Shown one piece after another: positions 13,541 to 25,638 of a stretch of DNA of 64,000 bases. The notes under the pieces were generated by a model. It was not told the DNA's origin. It saw only the letters and a list, made by a program, of their open reading frames with translations, and did not search any database. Each line of letters starts with the position of its first letter. Positions within the stretch are counted from its first letter, which is position 1. Origin of the DNA: Brachionus rotundiformis (lineage: Eukaryota; Rotifera; Eurotatoria; Ploima; Brachionidae); assembly GCA_016802295.1 (NCBI GenBank), contig JAESIW010000138.1, positions 691,904 to 755,903 of the forward strand, written 5' to 3'. Both the position numbers and the translations under genes were made by a program.

Positions 13541-13759
13541 TTGGGGATCTATTTTTGTAAATGGTTTTTTGTTCTTTTATTTGGTTCTTATTTTATTGGT
13601 GTTGGCCATTTGACTGCTTTGAATTCCACAATTGAAAATGACGCAGTCAGGCCAAACGATAGGAAAGTAGATCAGGCGACAAAAATTTTGTTACCTATAT
13701 TATTATTTTTTTTTGCCATTTTTTGTTCAGTATTTATTTATTTGTACCAGAAAAAATAA
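13541..13759 (+). other. Possible small signal-peptide/TM protein with disrupted start
   Basis: An open frame here has a hydrophobic leader, an NST glycosylation sequon, a polar stretch (VRPNDRKVDQATK) and a C-terminal membrane segment ending YQKK. It lacks an in-frame ATG. An ATG at 13561 lies one base out of frame, separated from the body by a T6 run, so a one-base homopolymer error or mutation would explain it. Just downstream, about 13978-14126, is an exon-like frame after a ttattag acceptor (contains THVPISGQLSKGM); it may belong to the same or another gene. No family is recognised. Confidence 0.3.
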
Positions 13760-14126
13760 AATAATTGCAAGCTTGTTTTGCAATTTATGATTACAATTTT
13801 CCGCTCTATTGGTAAATTGAGGATTTTTTCTGAATTTCTGGCTTGAAAAATGAACCAAAGGTTACTTAACAAGTAAGCTAATAAGTGTTATTTTATTTCG
13901 ACTTGTTTGAATTAGATTTCTTTATTTTAATTAAATTTTTATCGAATAAAATATTTATTTGAATATTGTTTATTAGCCGTATATTTTGGTACGAAAACAC
14001 ATGTGCCAATCTCAGGACAATTGAGTAAAGGCATGCTAATGTGGCCTGGTCAAGGATTGGTGGCGTGTTTTCTCAATATTGCCAATATTTTTTCTAATAT
14101 TTATTTATTATTTTATGGTGAATGAC

Positions 14127-14693
14127 ATAAATTTATAAAATTTGTGATGTTTAAAAACAATACACTTTTATTTTTTTCTAAGATTTTTTTTTGTTTGTTT
14201 ATTTTATCTTGTTTAGCTTTAAAATTTTAGTTGATAAAAAAACATTTAAAACAAAGCGCATATAAAAACAGCCATTTAAAAAAAAAATTCGTAAATAATT
14301 TTTTCTTATTTCTTTTTTTAATTACTGAAAATATTTTAAAATAAATGTTCTTAAATAAAAATTGTTTTTTATATTTTGATAAGAGCTTTTAATTTCTGCT
14401 TATTAAGAAGTTGTTATGCAATTAAAAGATTTTATTCGCTTAAGATTATATTTGATGATTGATAATCAATCCAGATTTTAGATAAAACTTTATCTAAAAT
14501 TATGATAAAATTATTTATTTAAAAATTTTAAAAAATGTGTTCAAAAAACGTGCGATTTCTATTTTGATATTTCATAAAGAAAGTTTATCACAAATGTTAA
14601 TAGTTTTTTTAAACAACATTACCTAGATAATATTTAGATAAAACAAAATTAATAAACCTAAATTTAATTACGGTTTAAAATTTTTATTTATTT
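14127..14693. other. AT-rich spacer
   Basis: Homopolymer-rich sequence with no coding exon that I can support. It ends at the first copy of the 516-bp direct repeat. Confidence 0.5.
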
Positions 14694-15209
14694 AAGTATT
14701 TATCTATTTTTGATAAGCGGTCAAGTTTCAACTTTTCGGCAGACAATTTATAATTAAATTTAGTTTTTTTGAAATTAATTTGATTTGATATAAAACCTGA
14801 CCGTTGTGCATAGATAGTAGCTTTATTTAGGTCAAAGTGTTGGCTTTTATTATTCTGATAAGAAGCTCAAAGCTCTACTTGTTCTTGATATTTGACTAAT
14901 TTTCACAATTTATTGATGTATTTCAGATTTTTAAGTGGTTTTCGAGTACCAAAGGCCAACAAAGAAAAAAAAATAATAAAAATATTTTGAATTAAATATT
15001 CCAAAGGATGGACTGATCAAAAATATACCAAAATTATTTATCCAAAATTTGTTCTAATAAAACTAAATTGAGTAATTTGTTCAAACAACTATTTCAAATA
15101 AAATTTTAGCCCTGGACTGACAGCAAACAAAGAAATCCTATTCATTTAATTGAAAAACTAAATAATGACTTGATTAAATTTTATTTCGAATTTTTAATTT
15201 AAAAAAATT
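14694..15209 (+). repeat. Direct repeat copy 1 (516 bp), upstream of ALDH
   Basis: Matches 17544-18059 in the same orientation at a constant offset of 2850 bp. The only difference found by reading through is T at 14714 against C at 17564. It carries no open frame of note. No terminal inverted repeat, no TG..CA ends and no obvious target-site duplication are seen, so it does not look like a standard LTR or MITE. Near identity in such AT-rich DNA implies a recent duplication or ongoing gene conversion. Confidence 0.95.
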
Positions 15210-15561
15210 TCATTGATTAAATTTATAGAAAAATAATATTGAATGAATCATCAATTTTTCCTAGATTTTTCCAAAAAATGGATATGTATCCAGAATCCTT
15301 ACAGGACAAATGCTTTGTCATTATATTTTTTTCGTATACTTTAAACTTTGTGATATTCAACAAAAATTTCGGCATTTAATGCATTTTAATGTGTAAAATG
15401 AAACCAATCCTTATGTTTTTATCACATAGCTGAAGCTTTTATAAATACAGATTCAAGGTTAGTTTGGAAAAGAGTATACAACTAGATAAATTTTATCGAT
15501 ATAAAAAAAACTTAAATCATTTTTTTTAAATTTGAAAAAAAATTTCTAGTCTTTTTATAAA
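15210..15561. promoter_or_regulatory. Presumed 5' region of the ALDH gene
   Basis: 350 bp between the repeat and the ALDH start. It has a splice-acceptor-like ttctag ending at 15549, 12 bases before the ATG, which may mark a 5'UTR intron or a trans-splice site. No other signal is recognised. Confidence 0.3.
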
Positions 15562-17195
15562 ATGGCTTCTAAAGTTGAAATTAAATACACCCAGGTAATA
15601 CTTAATTACAAAAAATATATGCCTTTTTTTCATATATCTATTTAAAGTTATTTATAAACAATGAATTTGTTAATGCCAAAACTGGTAGAACATTTCCAAC
15701 ATATAATCCGGCCACTGAGGAAGAAATTGCTCAAGTACAAGAAGCTGGAGTAGAAGACGTCGATCTAGCAGTTAAAGCTGCACGTCAAGCATTCCATAAA
15801 AATTCTGAATGGAGAAAAATGGATGCGTCAGCCAGAGGTCTTTTGTTATTCAAATTTGCCCAATTGATGAGAAGAGACGAGGAGTATTTGGCTGTAATCA
15901 AAATCTTAATAATTCTTATTATCTTGTTCAAATTTTTAATTTTTTTTTATAGAAACTCGAATCATTGGATTGTGGAAAAACATACGCTGAATCAATGGGT
16001 GATATTGACTCGTCCATTAAATGCATGGAATACTATGGAGGATGGGCAGATAAAATATCTGGACAGACAATTCCTGTCGATGGTCCAAATTTTTGCTACA
16101 CCAGACACGAACCAATTGGAGTTTGTGGACAAATCATTCCATGGAATTATCCAATCATGATGGCAATATGGAAATTCGGCCCTGCACTTGCTTGCGGAAA
16201 CACAGTTGTCTTAAAGCCGGCTGAGCTGACTCCATTGAGTATACTCTATTTGGCAAGTTTGTTCAAAGAGGCAGGTTTTCCACCAGGAGTGGTTAATATA
16301 ATACCAGGATATGGACATATAGCAGGCAATGCGTTGGCAATGCACATGAATGTAGACAAGATAGCATTCACTGGATCAGCTGTGACAGGAAGAAAAATAC
16401 AGGAATCTTCGGCAAAGAGTAATCTAAAGCGTGTTGCTTTGGAATTAGGTGGCAAAAGTCCATTCATTATTTTTGATGTTGATGATGAATATTTGCAAAA
16501 CGCTGCCGAAGACACTGCTTTTTCCATATTCAGCAACCAAGGCCAATCTTGTTGTGCTTCATCAAGAATTTTTGTCCATGAGAAAGTCTACGACAAATTT
16601 ATCGAAAAATTAAAAAAGTTAGCTGATGAAAAAGTTGTTGGTGATCCTTTGGATGAAAAATCGACCAGCGGAGCAATAATAAATGATGTACAATTCAAAA
16701 AAATAATGAACTACATCGATATAGGAGTCAAAGAAGGCGCAAGACTTGTTTGTGGTGGAAAAAGAGTCGGTAACAAAGGTTACTTTATTAGACCGACCAT
16801 TTTCGCTGACTGTACTGACGAAATGACTATTGCCAGAGAAGAAATATTTGGACCAGTTGTATCTGTTTTTAAGTTTAAGGACATGGACGAAGTTATTCAA
16901 CGAGCTAATGCAACAACATATGGATTAGCTGCAGGTGTCTATAGTAAAGATATAAATCAGATAATAAAAGTATCTGATTCACTGGAAGCAGGTACAGTTT
17001 GGGTAAATTCCTACGAAACAACTGCAAATCAAGCGCCATTTGGAGGATTCAAACAGAGTGGTTTCGGACGTGAACTGTAATTTTTTTACTCACCTTTCTG
17101 ATCAAGTTTAATTAATTAATTTTTTTCTTAATAGTGGAGAATATGGTTTGCATGAATACACCGAAGTTAAGACTGTTTCAATTAGAATTTCTTAA
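15562..17195 (+). CDS. Aldehyde dehydrogenase, ALDH1/2 class
   Basis: NAD(P)+-dependent oxidation of aldehydes to carboxylic acids; this class includes cytosolic retinal dehydrogenases and mitochondrial ALDH2. Four exons, 15562-15594, 15648-15893, 15953-17076, 17135-17195, close in phase to 487 residues, a normal family length. Motifs in order: PWNYP (about 157-161), the cofactor loop FTGSAVTGRKI, the general-base Glu in ELGGKSP at about 257, the nucleophile Cys at about 293 in GQSCCASSR, EEIFGPV, and the C-terminal FGGFKQSGFGRELGEYG. The start MASKVEIKYTQ has no mitochondrial leader, which favours a cytosolic ALDH1-like enzyme. The gene sits exactly between two near-identical direct repeats. 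The true substrate is unknown. Confidence 0.95.
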
Positions 17196-17543
17196 ATACT
17201 TGATCGAAAATTTTTAGTTTGCTAATTAAACTTTTAATTGAAAGATGCTTTAATAAAGGCTAATATCTTATTCATTTTTTATTAAAGCTACCAAAAGACT
17301 CAAAATAAATAATAATATTAGTCTTTAATTAACAGGTAAACCTATCTTTTATTATATTCGTTAAAATACTAATATTAAAAAATGTAATAATACTAAAATT
17401 TAAAATTCATTTAAAAATTTTAAAATATAAAGCTAAAATTTATTTTTTTGTATTAATATAAAAATTTAATAATCTAGTTAATTAATTAAATGCTAATATT
17501 TAGTTTTTTCGGTATTTTTAAACTGATACTTAATATATAAATA

Positions 17544-18059
17544 AAGTATTTATCTATTTTTGACAAGCGGTCAAGTTTCAACTTTTCGGCAGACAATTTA
17601 TAATTAAATTTAGTTTTTTTGAAATTAATTTGATTTGATATAAAACCTGACCGTTGTGCATAGATAGTAGCTTTATTTAGGTCAAAGTGTTGGCTTTTAT
17701 TATTCTGATAAGAAGCTCAAAGCTCTACTTGTTCTTGATATTTGACTAATTTTCACAATTTATTGATGTATTTCAGATTTTTAAGTGGTTTTCGAGTACC
17801 AAAGGCCAACAAAGAAAAAAAAATAATAAAAATATTTTGAATTAAATATTCCAAAGGATGGACTGATCAAAAATATACCAAAATTATTTATCCAAAATTT
17901 GTTCTAATAAAACTAAATTGAGTAATTTGTTCAAACAACTATTTCAAATAAAATTTTAGCCCTGGACTGACAGCAAACAAAGAAATCCTATTCATTTAAT
18001 TGAAAAACTAAATAATGACTTGATTAAATTTTATTTCGAATTTTTAATTTAAAAAAATT
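17544..18059 (+). repeat. Direct repeat copy 2 (516 bp), between ALDH and SERF
   Basis: Second copy of the repeat at 14694-15209, same orientation, one base different. It ends 46 bp from the stop codon of the minus-strand SERF gene, so it may be the SERF 3'-flank that was copied upstream of ALDH, or the reverse. Homologous recombination between the copies would excise the whole ALDH gene. Confidence 0.95.
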
Positions 18060-18105
18060 CTTTATAACTTCAATACTTTTTATATGTAGAATATAAATTG
18101 TTTAT

Positions 18106-18312
18106 CTATTTTTTTGTAGCAGCCGCATTTTCAGCCGCTTTCTTTTCCTCTGCCAATTTCTGCTTCATTTTCATGCGTTCTGCATCACGTCGCTTTCTCT
18201 CTTCCAAAGAAAGTCCCTTGTTGGCATCTGTGTCCGATTGTTTAGTGCCTTTGTGTGCCTGATTTTTGAGATTTTTCTCTCTTGCCAATTCACGTTGATT
18301 ACCTCTAGTCAT
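18106..18312 (-). CDS. SERF / 4F5 family small basic protein
   Basis: Small, highly charged protein of the SERF (small EDRK-rich factor) family, modifiers of protein aggregation that also bind RNA and localise to nucleus and cytosol. A single 68-residue frame starts with the family signature MTRGNQRELAREKNLK and continues with Lys/Glu/Arg-rich helix ending in an Ala/Lys tail. Human SERF1/2 are about 60 residues, so the length fits. A tattag acceptor-like site lies about 13 bases upstream of the start. Alternative: none plausible given the N-terminal match. Confidence 0.93.
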   Translation of the reverse strand: MTRGNQRELAREKNLKNQAHKGTKQSDTDANKGLSLEERKRRDAERMKMKQKLAEEKKAAENAAATKK

Positions 18313-20847
18313 TTCTGGAGTTAGCCTAATAAAAAGACAACTTTGACCCTCAGTCGAAGTCGAAATTTTAAACTAAACCAATCTAAAGAAAAATTTTTTT
18401 GTTTAAGATAAATTATTTTTTATGAGTTTTCTAAGAACTTTCTATCAAATGCGCCACCATTATTCGTACACTAGACTTTGCATATATTCCATTTAGTATA
18501 ATTTCTAATATTTAGTGCAATATTATTTTTTCACAATTTGATTGTGCAAATAAATACCTTTCGAATTTTTGTTCACATTTTATTATTAAATAATTAAAAA
18601 TTAAAATTTCTTACATTGACGCCTAGGTAACCATTTGAAAAAAATAAAATCATTATTTGCGATAAATTAGAATCTTTTTTCTAAGAAATCCAACTCAAAG
18701 TAAATAAATTCACTTCAACACTTCAAGTATCCTAAATTCGAGTTTTTAATAAGCTTATATATATTTTTTTTACATTAATATAAACTTTTGTCTAACAAAC
18801 TAGCTTTTTTTAAGTATGCTTTTAATATTTGAGACAGAATACTAAATTTTAAGTTTTTCTATATTTTGGTAATAAGCATAGTTTGGAAAAGCCAATTTAT
18901 ACTCGTTTCTAAACATTCAAAGAATTTTCTCGTTAAAATAGAAATTTTATTCAAATGTTAAGATGAGCAGATAATCAAGGTATTTTATCTTTTATTTAAA
19001 AGTTACTCAAGCGTTCAGTTCGATCATCGCCCAAAGACTTTCTTCTTTAATTACATTTTATTGAGGCAAAAATTTCAAATACTTGGCTGACGTAAAATCA
19101 AACTTGCTTATTTTTAATTGTTTATTAACAGAAAATCAAGTAGTTTATTTTAGTATAACTTTTTTTTAATAATATTTGCTTCTGAATGGTAAAAAATGAA
19201 TGATAAAGCTAAAATACACCTCGTTTTAACCAACAATAGATTCCTTAATAATTCAACATATTATTAAATAAAAGGACTTATATTTTAAAATAATATTAAA
19301 ATACAATTTAGTTTTCTTTTTGCTTAATTTTTTGTATTTTTGGTCTTGTTTTCCAGAAAACATTTTTGATACAAATTTTATAATATTTTCTCTTAAAAAA
19401 AAAAGGTGAGCTCTTTTTTAAGACTTAAATTATGTAGGTGCATAGAAAATATGTTTTTTATTTAAATTACAATGTGTTTTTGAATAGATTTTTATTTTCT
19501 TTTTCTCATTTAATTTTTATTCGTCATTTAAAAGCTAATTTACTTTTAAATACGTCAATTTGGCCAACTTTAGGTCAAGCATAAATTGTTTATGATAGCA
19601 AATGGAATTTTAATTAGATTTTTTTAAAGAAAAAATCGGATTTTTCACTCAAAAATGCCATGCAAATGTCAGATAAGAAATAAAGGCGATTGTTTTATCT
19701 TTGAAAGTGATTTTGAGAGCTAAATTGAAAATAAACACTTTGTTTGCCATCAATTTAGAATGGGTGGATAAGCGACCAATTTTTCAACTTGGTCCATTCG
19801 TCAGGGCGAAGCAAATATTTTTATTTTATTTCATTTATCAAAAAATATAGACCATTTTATTAACAGACTCTTGTAGAGACGTAATTGGCATAACTTGCCA
19901 GTTTTCGAAGAAAAATTAAAGTACATTGGAAAATAAAATGTTTGCTAATCAAACATCTAGTTCTAAAAATAGGACCAAATTACCCAATGCCGACACTTAA
20001 ATGAAGCTATTTGCGGTATATTGGCAAATTTATACTCAAATTTAAGTGCAAATTTGGTCATAGCTACCAATCGAGGCCCAGTCATATTCCATGAATTCGT
20101 GCCCAGATCAACTAACAAGGCTATAAAAAATAGATTTAAGCTAAGGTAAAATAAAATTGGTATATTTTATTTATTTAGAAAATAATATGTTTTTTTTTTT
20201 TTTAATTCTGGTTGTTTTTCTTAAGTTGGTTAAGAGTGTAAGGCAATAGAAGAGCACTCGGCCAATAAATGGCTCTGTTACTAAGATACCCTGAAGACAA
20301 AAATTATGTCGTTTCTATAAAAAAAATTATTTTTTGTTTGCATTAATTAAAATAAACAAAGCAAGACTTAGAAAAAGCTAAGCTAAAAATGATCATATAT
20401 TTATTTTATTCAAATGCTATTAGCATAAAACTTATTTTTTTCATTTGGAGCATAGAGAAAATAAAAAAAGAGAGAAAAATATATGAAAAAAATTCTCTAT
20501 AATTTAAAATTCTATATTTTTTCTATATACGTACATAGAAAAAAAAAAAAAATATATATATATATCTAAATATACATATTATAAATATATGATACTTAAC
20601 CCTTACTAAACATATTTTCTCTATTTTGGTTGTGTATTTCTAATCAAATGCCTTGTGATATGCTTGTGAATAATTTATCCAAAGATAGTCAATCGATAAA
20701 AAGACGGATCTAAGAACACTGGCAGAAAATATTATCTTATCTTATTTCTAGTGGTTTGAGTGTATCTAAGAGAATATGATTATCAATATGAGTGCATTAT
20801 AATTATTTTTTTCATTTAAATAATTTTAGATTTGGTTTTTTTTGTAA
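18313..20847. promoter_or_regulatory. 2.5-kb region between SERF and CK1 (divergent promoters)
   Basis: SERF is read leftward and CK1 rightward, so both promoters should lie here. No coding exon is supported. A moderately complex stretch at about 20020-20320 may include untranslated exon sequence. A TTATCTTATCTTATTT run at about 20732-20746 mirrors the GATAA array upstream of the bZIP gene. A ttttag acceptor-like site ends at 20829, 18 bases before the CK1 start. Confidence 0.35.
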
Positions 20848-22013
20848 ATGGAACTTCGGGTTGGTCAAAAGTACCGTCTAGGCCGCAAGATCGGCAGTGG
20901 TTCATTCGGTGATATCTATCTGGGCTATAACATCGTGACCAATGAAGAAGTGGGCATAAAGCTCGAGTGCACCAAGACAAAGCACCCGCAGTTGCACATC
21001 GAGAGCAAGATATACAGGCTGTTGCAGGGCGGAGTGGGCATTCCGTCGCTGAAGTGGTGCGGCGGCGAAGGCGACTACAATGTGATGGTCATGGAGCTGC
21101 TCGGGCCCAGTCTCGAGGACCTGTTCAACTTTTGCTCGCGCAAATTCAGCCTAAAGACAGTACTTCTGCTCGCCGATCAGACCATAAGCCGCATTGAATA
21201 CATCCACTCGAAAAACTTCATCCATAGGGACATAAAGCCGGACAACTTTCTGATGGGTCTGGCCAAAAAGGGCAACCTAGTGTACATAATCGACTTTGGC
21301 TTGGCCAAAAAATTCCGTGATCCGCGCACTCACCAGCACATTGCTTACCGTGAGAACAAAAACCTGACCGGCACTGCTCGCTACGCGTCCATAAACACGC
21401 ACATGGGCGTCGAGCAGAGCCGCCGGGACGATCTCGAATCGCTTGGCTACGTGTTCATGTACTTTAACCGAGGCTCGTTGCCCTGGCAGGGCCTCAAAGC
21501 GCAGACCAAGCGCCAAAAGTACGAGAGAATCAGCGAGAAAAAAATGGCCACCAGCGTCGAAGAGCTCTGCAAGGGCTTTCCCACTGAATTTTGTAATTAC
21601 CTCGGCTATTGCCGCTCGCTGCGATTCGACGATCGACCTGACTACCAGTACCTAAGACAACTATTCCGCAATTTGTTCCACAGACAAGGCTTTACATACG
21701 ACTTCATGTTCGACTGGAACAATTTAAAATTTGTAACCAAATAGATAAAAATAAAAGATAAAAATGTATTTAAAATTTATTCAAAATTAAGGCTAATAGC
21801 TCCAATGCCAACAAGTCCAATCAAGAAGCAAATGGCGAAACCAACCAGGCCAACAATGGAGGCACGCAGCGGCAGCCGAGTTCGGCCGCATTGGGCCCAG
21901 CTCGCCAGCCAACAGCCATGGTCAACAACTCATCCGGATCGGCCATACAACAAATAGCACCTCAGCATCTAATCAGCACCAACAATAACTTAGTTAATCC
22001 GGGCAAATTCTAA
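20848..22013 (+). CDS. Casein kinase 1 delta/epsilon
   Basis: Ser/Thr kinase of the CK1 delta/epsilon group (Drosophila Doubletime), acting in circadian clock, Wnt and ciliary or cytoskeletal signalling. Exons 20848-21732 and 21792-22013 (phase 0) give 368 residues. The kinase domain runs from MELRVGQKYRLGRKIGSGSF to about 295 and is very close to the vertebrate enzymes: catalytic Lys38, HRDIKPDN with Asp128, DFG with Asp149, the CK1-specific anion-site region and the TKRQKYERISEKK nuclear-localisation stretch. The tail exon is Asn/Gln/Ser/Ala-rich and short (about 74 residues, ending NPGKF), so the autoinhibitory tail is shorter than in vertebrate isoforms. The exon is much richer in G and C than its neighbours, consistent with codon selection on a highly expressed gene. 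Confidence 0.95.
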
Positions 22014-22682
22014 GGCATACTGTTCCGCGCGATCTGATTTAATTTCATTTATGACATTTTTTTGTCTAATTAAAAAAAAAAAATTAAATAAATTCTCTCT
22101 CTTTTTTTTCTCCTCTATTCTCATTTTTCTTTCCCTTTGGAATAAATTGAAGTTTTCCTAATTTTAACGCCGTATCACCCATTCTAGATGGCCTATTATA
22201 ACAATTAGTGAGGGAAATTGTTTTTTTTTTATTGATTGTTTTTTTTTTTTTTAATTTTAATTAGCAGCTTTATTTTGATGAAGAAAAATTTCAATATTTT
22301 ATGTGAATTGTAAAATTTAGAAATTTGTAAATTTGTTTTTTTTTTCTTCTCTTTTTTTGTTTGTCTGATCGGCGAGCATGTTCCGTACATGGAATGTTCC
22401 CAAGAGGTAAATTACCATCGATTGTACCTAGACTAACAAACACATGCCTATTGTATCATTTTTATCATTTATCATCATGTGCTTATGGTCATTTAATTTT
22501 TTAATGATTTTTTACATTTTGTCTGGGAAGATATACAATTTTTTTTATTATTTGTTTGATTTAAAGACATAATAAACAAGAATTAATTATTTGATTTTTT
22601 GTTTTAATTTTATTCTTACTTTTCTTAATATTTTTGAACAAAATTAGATAATAGGAATTTATATAGAAGAAATTGGCTGTAA
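22014..22682. other. CK1 3' flank and spacer
   Basis: AT-rich and T-run-rich sequence downstream of the CK1 stop, probably including its 3'UTR. No coding exon is seen. Confidence 0.4.
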
Positions 22683-22858
22683 AACACTAGAAAGCCCGGC
22701 CGATTAATTAAAAAAATTTCAAATTAAAATATCTAAAAAATTACAAGTATTACTAGTTGATTTTAAGTAATTTTTGATAACTTTATCTCTTTGAGATAAT
22801 ATTCGAGTTTATATTTTTTAAAAAGGGGTTTCAAAAACTCCTCGGGCTTTCTGGTGTT
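22683..22858. mobile_element. Short inverted-repeat element (MITE-like)
   Basis: The left end aacactagaaagcccggc and the right end, read in reverse complement, aacaccagaaagcccgag match at 16 of the first 17 bases. They bracket about 140 bp of AT-rich DNA without coding capacity. This is the shape of a miniature inverted-repeat transposable element. A flanking target-site duplication is not obvious. A structured non-coding hairpin is the alternative. Confidence 0.6.
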
Positions 22859-25638
22859 AAGTCAATTAATATTTGTTGTGTTGTTAAAATGGTTTTTTCT
22901 TTTGTTTAGGGTAAAAGCTTTGGCACAGAGAACATACACAAAGCTAAGTTTTAGATTGTCATTAAAATCAGGTTTATTGGTCTAATAAGAATTTAAAGAT
23001 TTAAATTATTACTTTTTTCAATTATGTATTTAGTGCAGCTTAAAACAAATAAAGAAAAATTATTATTTACTTTTTGTATAAAAAAAAGAAAAAAAATATT
23101 GTGAAATTAGTACTATGAGACCAAGCAAAAAATTTTTAACTTTTATAAAATTTTTTCGCCAACCAAAAATAATTGCTTATTTGATAATAAAATCTAAGAA
23201 TAAAATGACATTTTGTTCACTTCCTAACTCTAAAACAAAAATAAGAAATCCTCTTTTAATATTCTATACTATCATTTTAAATCACTTAACATCTTTTAAA
23301 CAAAATTTTCTTTTACTAATAATTTATAATTTGTTTAAATAAATTATTCATTCATAAACTGTTGGCAAAATACGAGTAAAATATTCAGCATTCAAAAAAA
23401 TTGTTTATGAACTAACAAATATTTTGATAGAACTATTGATGATATATTTTATAAGATTAATAATAATCCAAATGATTAATTTATCTTATAAAGAGGTAAT
23501 GCAAGTCAAGAATAGTGTTATTTGAAATTTGAATCTTTAATAATTAGTTATTTTATTACAATTAATCATATTTGTGACCAAATAGATATTTTATCTTAAA
23601 AAACATTTTTTAAATTTAAAACGCTCTAAAAATACCATTAAAATTCAATTTAATTAGCGATATTTTTTTCACATCTACTCTGGTAATATTTATGAAAAAT
23701 TAAACTTAATAAATACATGTATTTTAATCTGTTCCGTGTACCTTTATCGATATTAGTTTGATACAGCTTTTAGGTAACTTGAAATAATTGATGACTTCAG
23801 TGCTATCAGATTTCCCTCAAATTGGATCTCCAGAACGCGATAAATTCAAGCTCTTGAGTAGGAGATTGGTTTACAATTTAATTTAGGTATTTAATGAAAA
23901 ATAAAATCCATGTTTCTGGTTAAATTATTCTTTAAAAAATATTAAATAATTCCTGTCTTGTTTACATTTATTTCAAAAAGCAAGATTTTTTATTTTCTAG
24001 AAAATTATACCAAATTATTTTATTGATTCAATAATTTCTATCAGAAAATTAGTTAAGTGTAATCTCCGCGCTAATTTAATAATTATTCAGGTATTTAGTT
24101 TGTTTATATCTGGAAAAAGTTTTCACTTATTTTTATTTTTAAAAATTATTTTTTATATTTAATTATTTTTTTTAAACTAAAATAATCTTAGAAATCAAGT
24201 CCACGCAAAAAATCCTCTCAGTATAGATCAATTAAACCATAGTTTTATAATTACGTATTATTTCTCAGTATAGTAATTATTTTAAAAAATCGAGATTATA
24301 ATTTCTAATAATTAAAAAAGGATTCATTAAACATAATCTTCTTTGATTAAAAAACGAATAATAACAAAATGAGTCCGTAATTCGAGCTCAAGTCATTTGA
24401 AAAACTGTGTCCAACAGATTCTTAATTAAGTCTAATTTTTCGTTTCAGTTATTTGGTGATTAATAATGAATTTTTTACTAATTTTTATCATCTAATCTTT
24501 CAAAATCAAATTAAGTTTTATCAAAATAAACAGATAATTTTATGATGTTAGATTTTTAATTAGAGAATTTTTTAGACCCATATCGAACTTTTTCAACTAG
24601 ACTCTTTTAATTTAATTAATGCCAAAATTTAAAAAGCATTTTTCTATTCGATTCTTTTCATTTTTCAAATAAAGAGCTTGTTTATTTTATTGGTATAAAT
24701 TGAAAATTGGCTTATTTTAGCAAAAAGCTTTATTAAAAAAGAGGATACAGACCATCTTTTATTTATATCTAATCAATAGCGCAATCGACTAAAAGTTAGA
24801 AATAAATCATGATTTGAACTTAATTTAAATTTAAACAAAAAATTAAAAAATTTTTATGTGATGAGAATAAAAATAAATCCAGACAAAGTACATTATTTAA
24901 ACAATTATTCTTTATTTATAGATCTGTAGACTAAATTTTTTCTTTATTATAGATAAGATAGTCATAATTTAAACAAATTTTAGCTTTTAAATTTTAATTC
25001 ATTTATTTGTCTGAGAAGCGATTATAAATTAAAAAAAAGATTAAAACAAACTAATTTGCTTTTTGACATGGAAAAAACATGATTCATGGCAAATTTAGTT
25101 TTAACTTGAATGCCAAAATTAATAAATCAATTAAATGTATCAAGCATGTACCTTAGAGTTAACACAGCATTAGATTGTATGAATAAAATCAGCCAATTTA
25201 ATTATTTAAAATTATTTCTCAAATTTTAAATGCATATTTAAGAGTTTTTAAAATAATTTATGGATAATTGTTAAATGTTACATTTTGTAATTAAACATGA
25301 TTTTAAATAAGTTTAAATGTCAAATCGATTAATTTGATATGAAAGATAGAAAATTCTCTGCTTTTATTTTGTTTTATTTTATTTGAATATTTTAGTTCAT
25401 TCAATCCAAAGTAACAAAGTTTTAGTATAAAAACTAAATTTTGTTCTTTAAAACAATTCTATAAAATATAGAATAATAAAACAAAAATTCTAATTCAAAG
25501 CTTCTATGTACAAATTATAACATTTATTTATAATTTTATGACCATTAAATAAAAATCTATTTCGCTTAGTAAAGATCAAGTTGATAGTTGATTTATAATC
25601 TCGAAGGATTTTTTTAATTTTAGATAAAAGATTTTAAA
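22859..25638. other. Gene-free AT-rich spacer before the peptide cluster
   Basis: 2.8 kb of low-complexity DNA. A 75-codon frame at 23115-23342 is Lys/Phe/Ile/Leu-rich and unsupported by any motif. The final bases include a ttttag acceptor-like site ending at 25623, 15 bases before the first peptide-precursor start. Confidence 0.45.

Noticed and set aside
14694..18059. Direct repeats as LTRs of a retroelement containing ALDH
   Set aside because: No TG..CA ends, no primer-binding site or polypurine tract, no gag/pol sequence, and the interior is a normal intron-containing ALDH gene.
20967..21655. Alternative open frames on both strands inside the CK1 exon
   Set aside because: They are by-products of the GC-rich kinase coding sequence; the plus-strand kinase frame is unambiguous.
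22683..22858. CACTA-superfamily transposon
   Set aside because: The left end does contain CACTA, but the right end reads CACCA and the flanking bases do not form a target-site duplication.
23115..23342. 75-codon frame in the spacer before the peptide cluster
   Set aside because: Low-complexity Lys/Phe/Ile/Leu composition typical of AT-rich noise, no splice or domain support.
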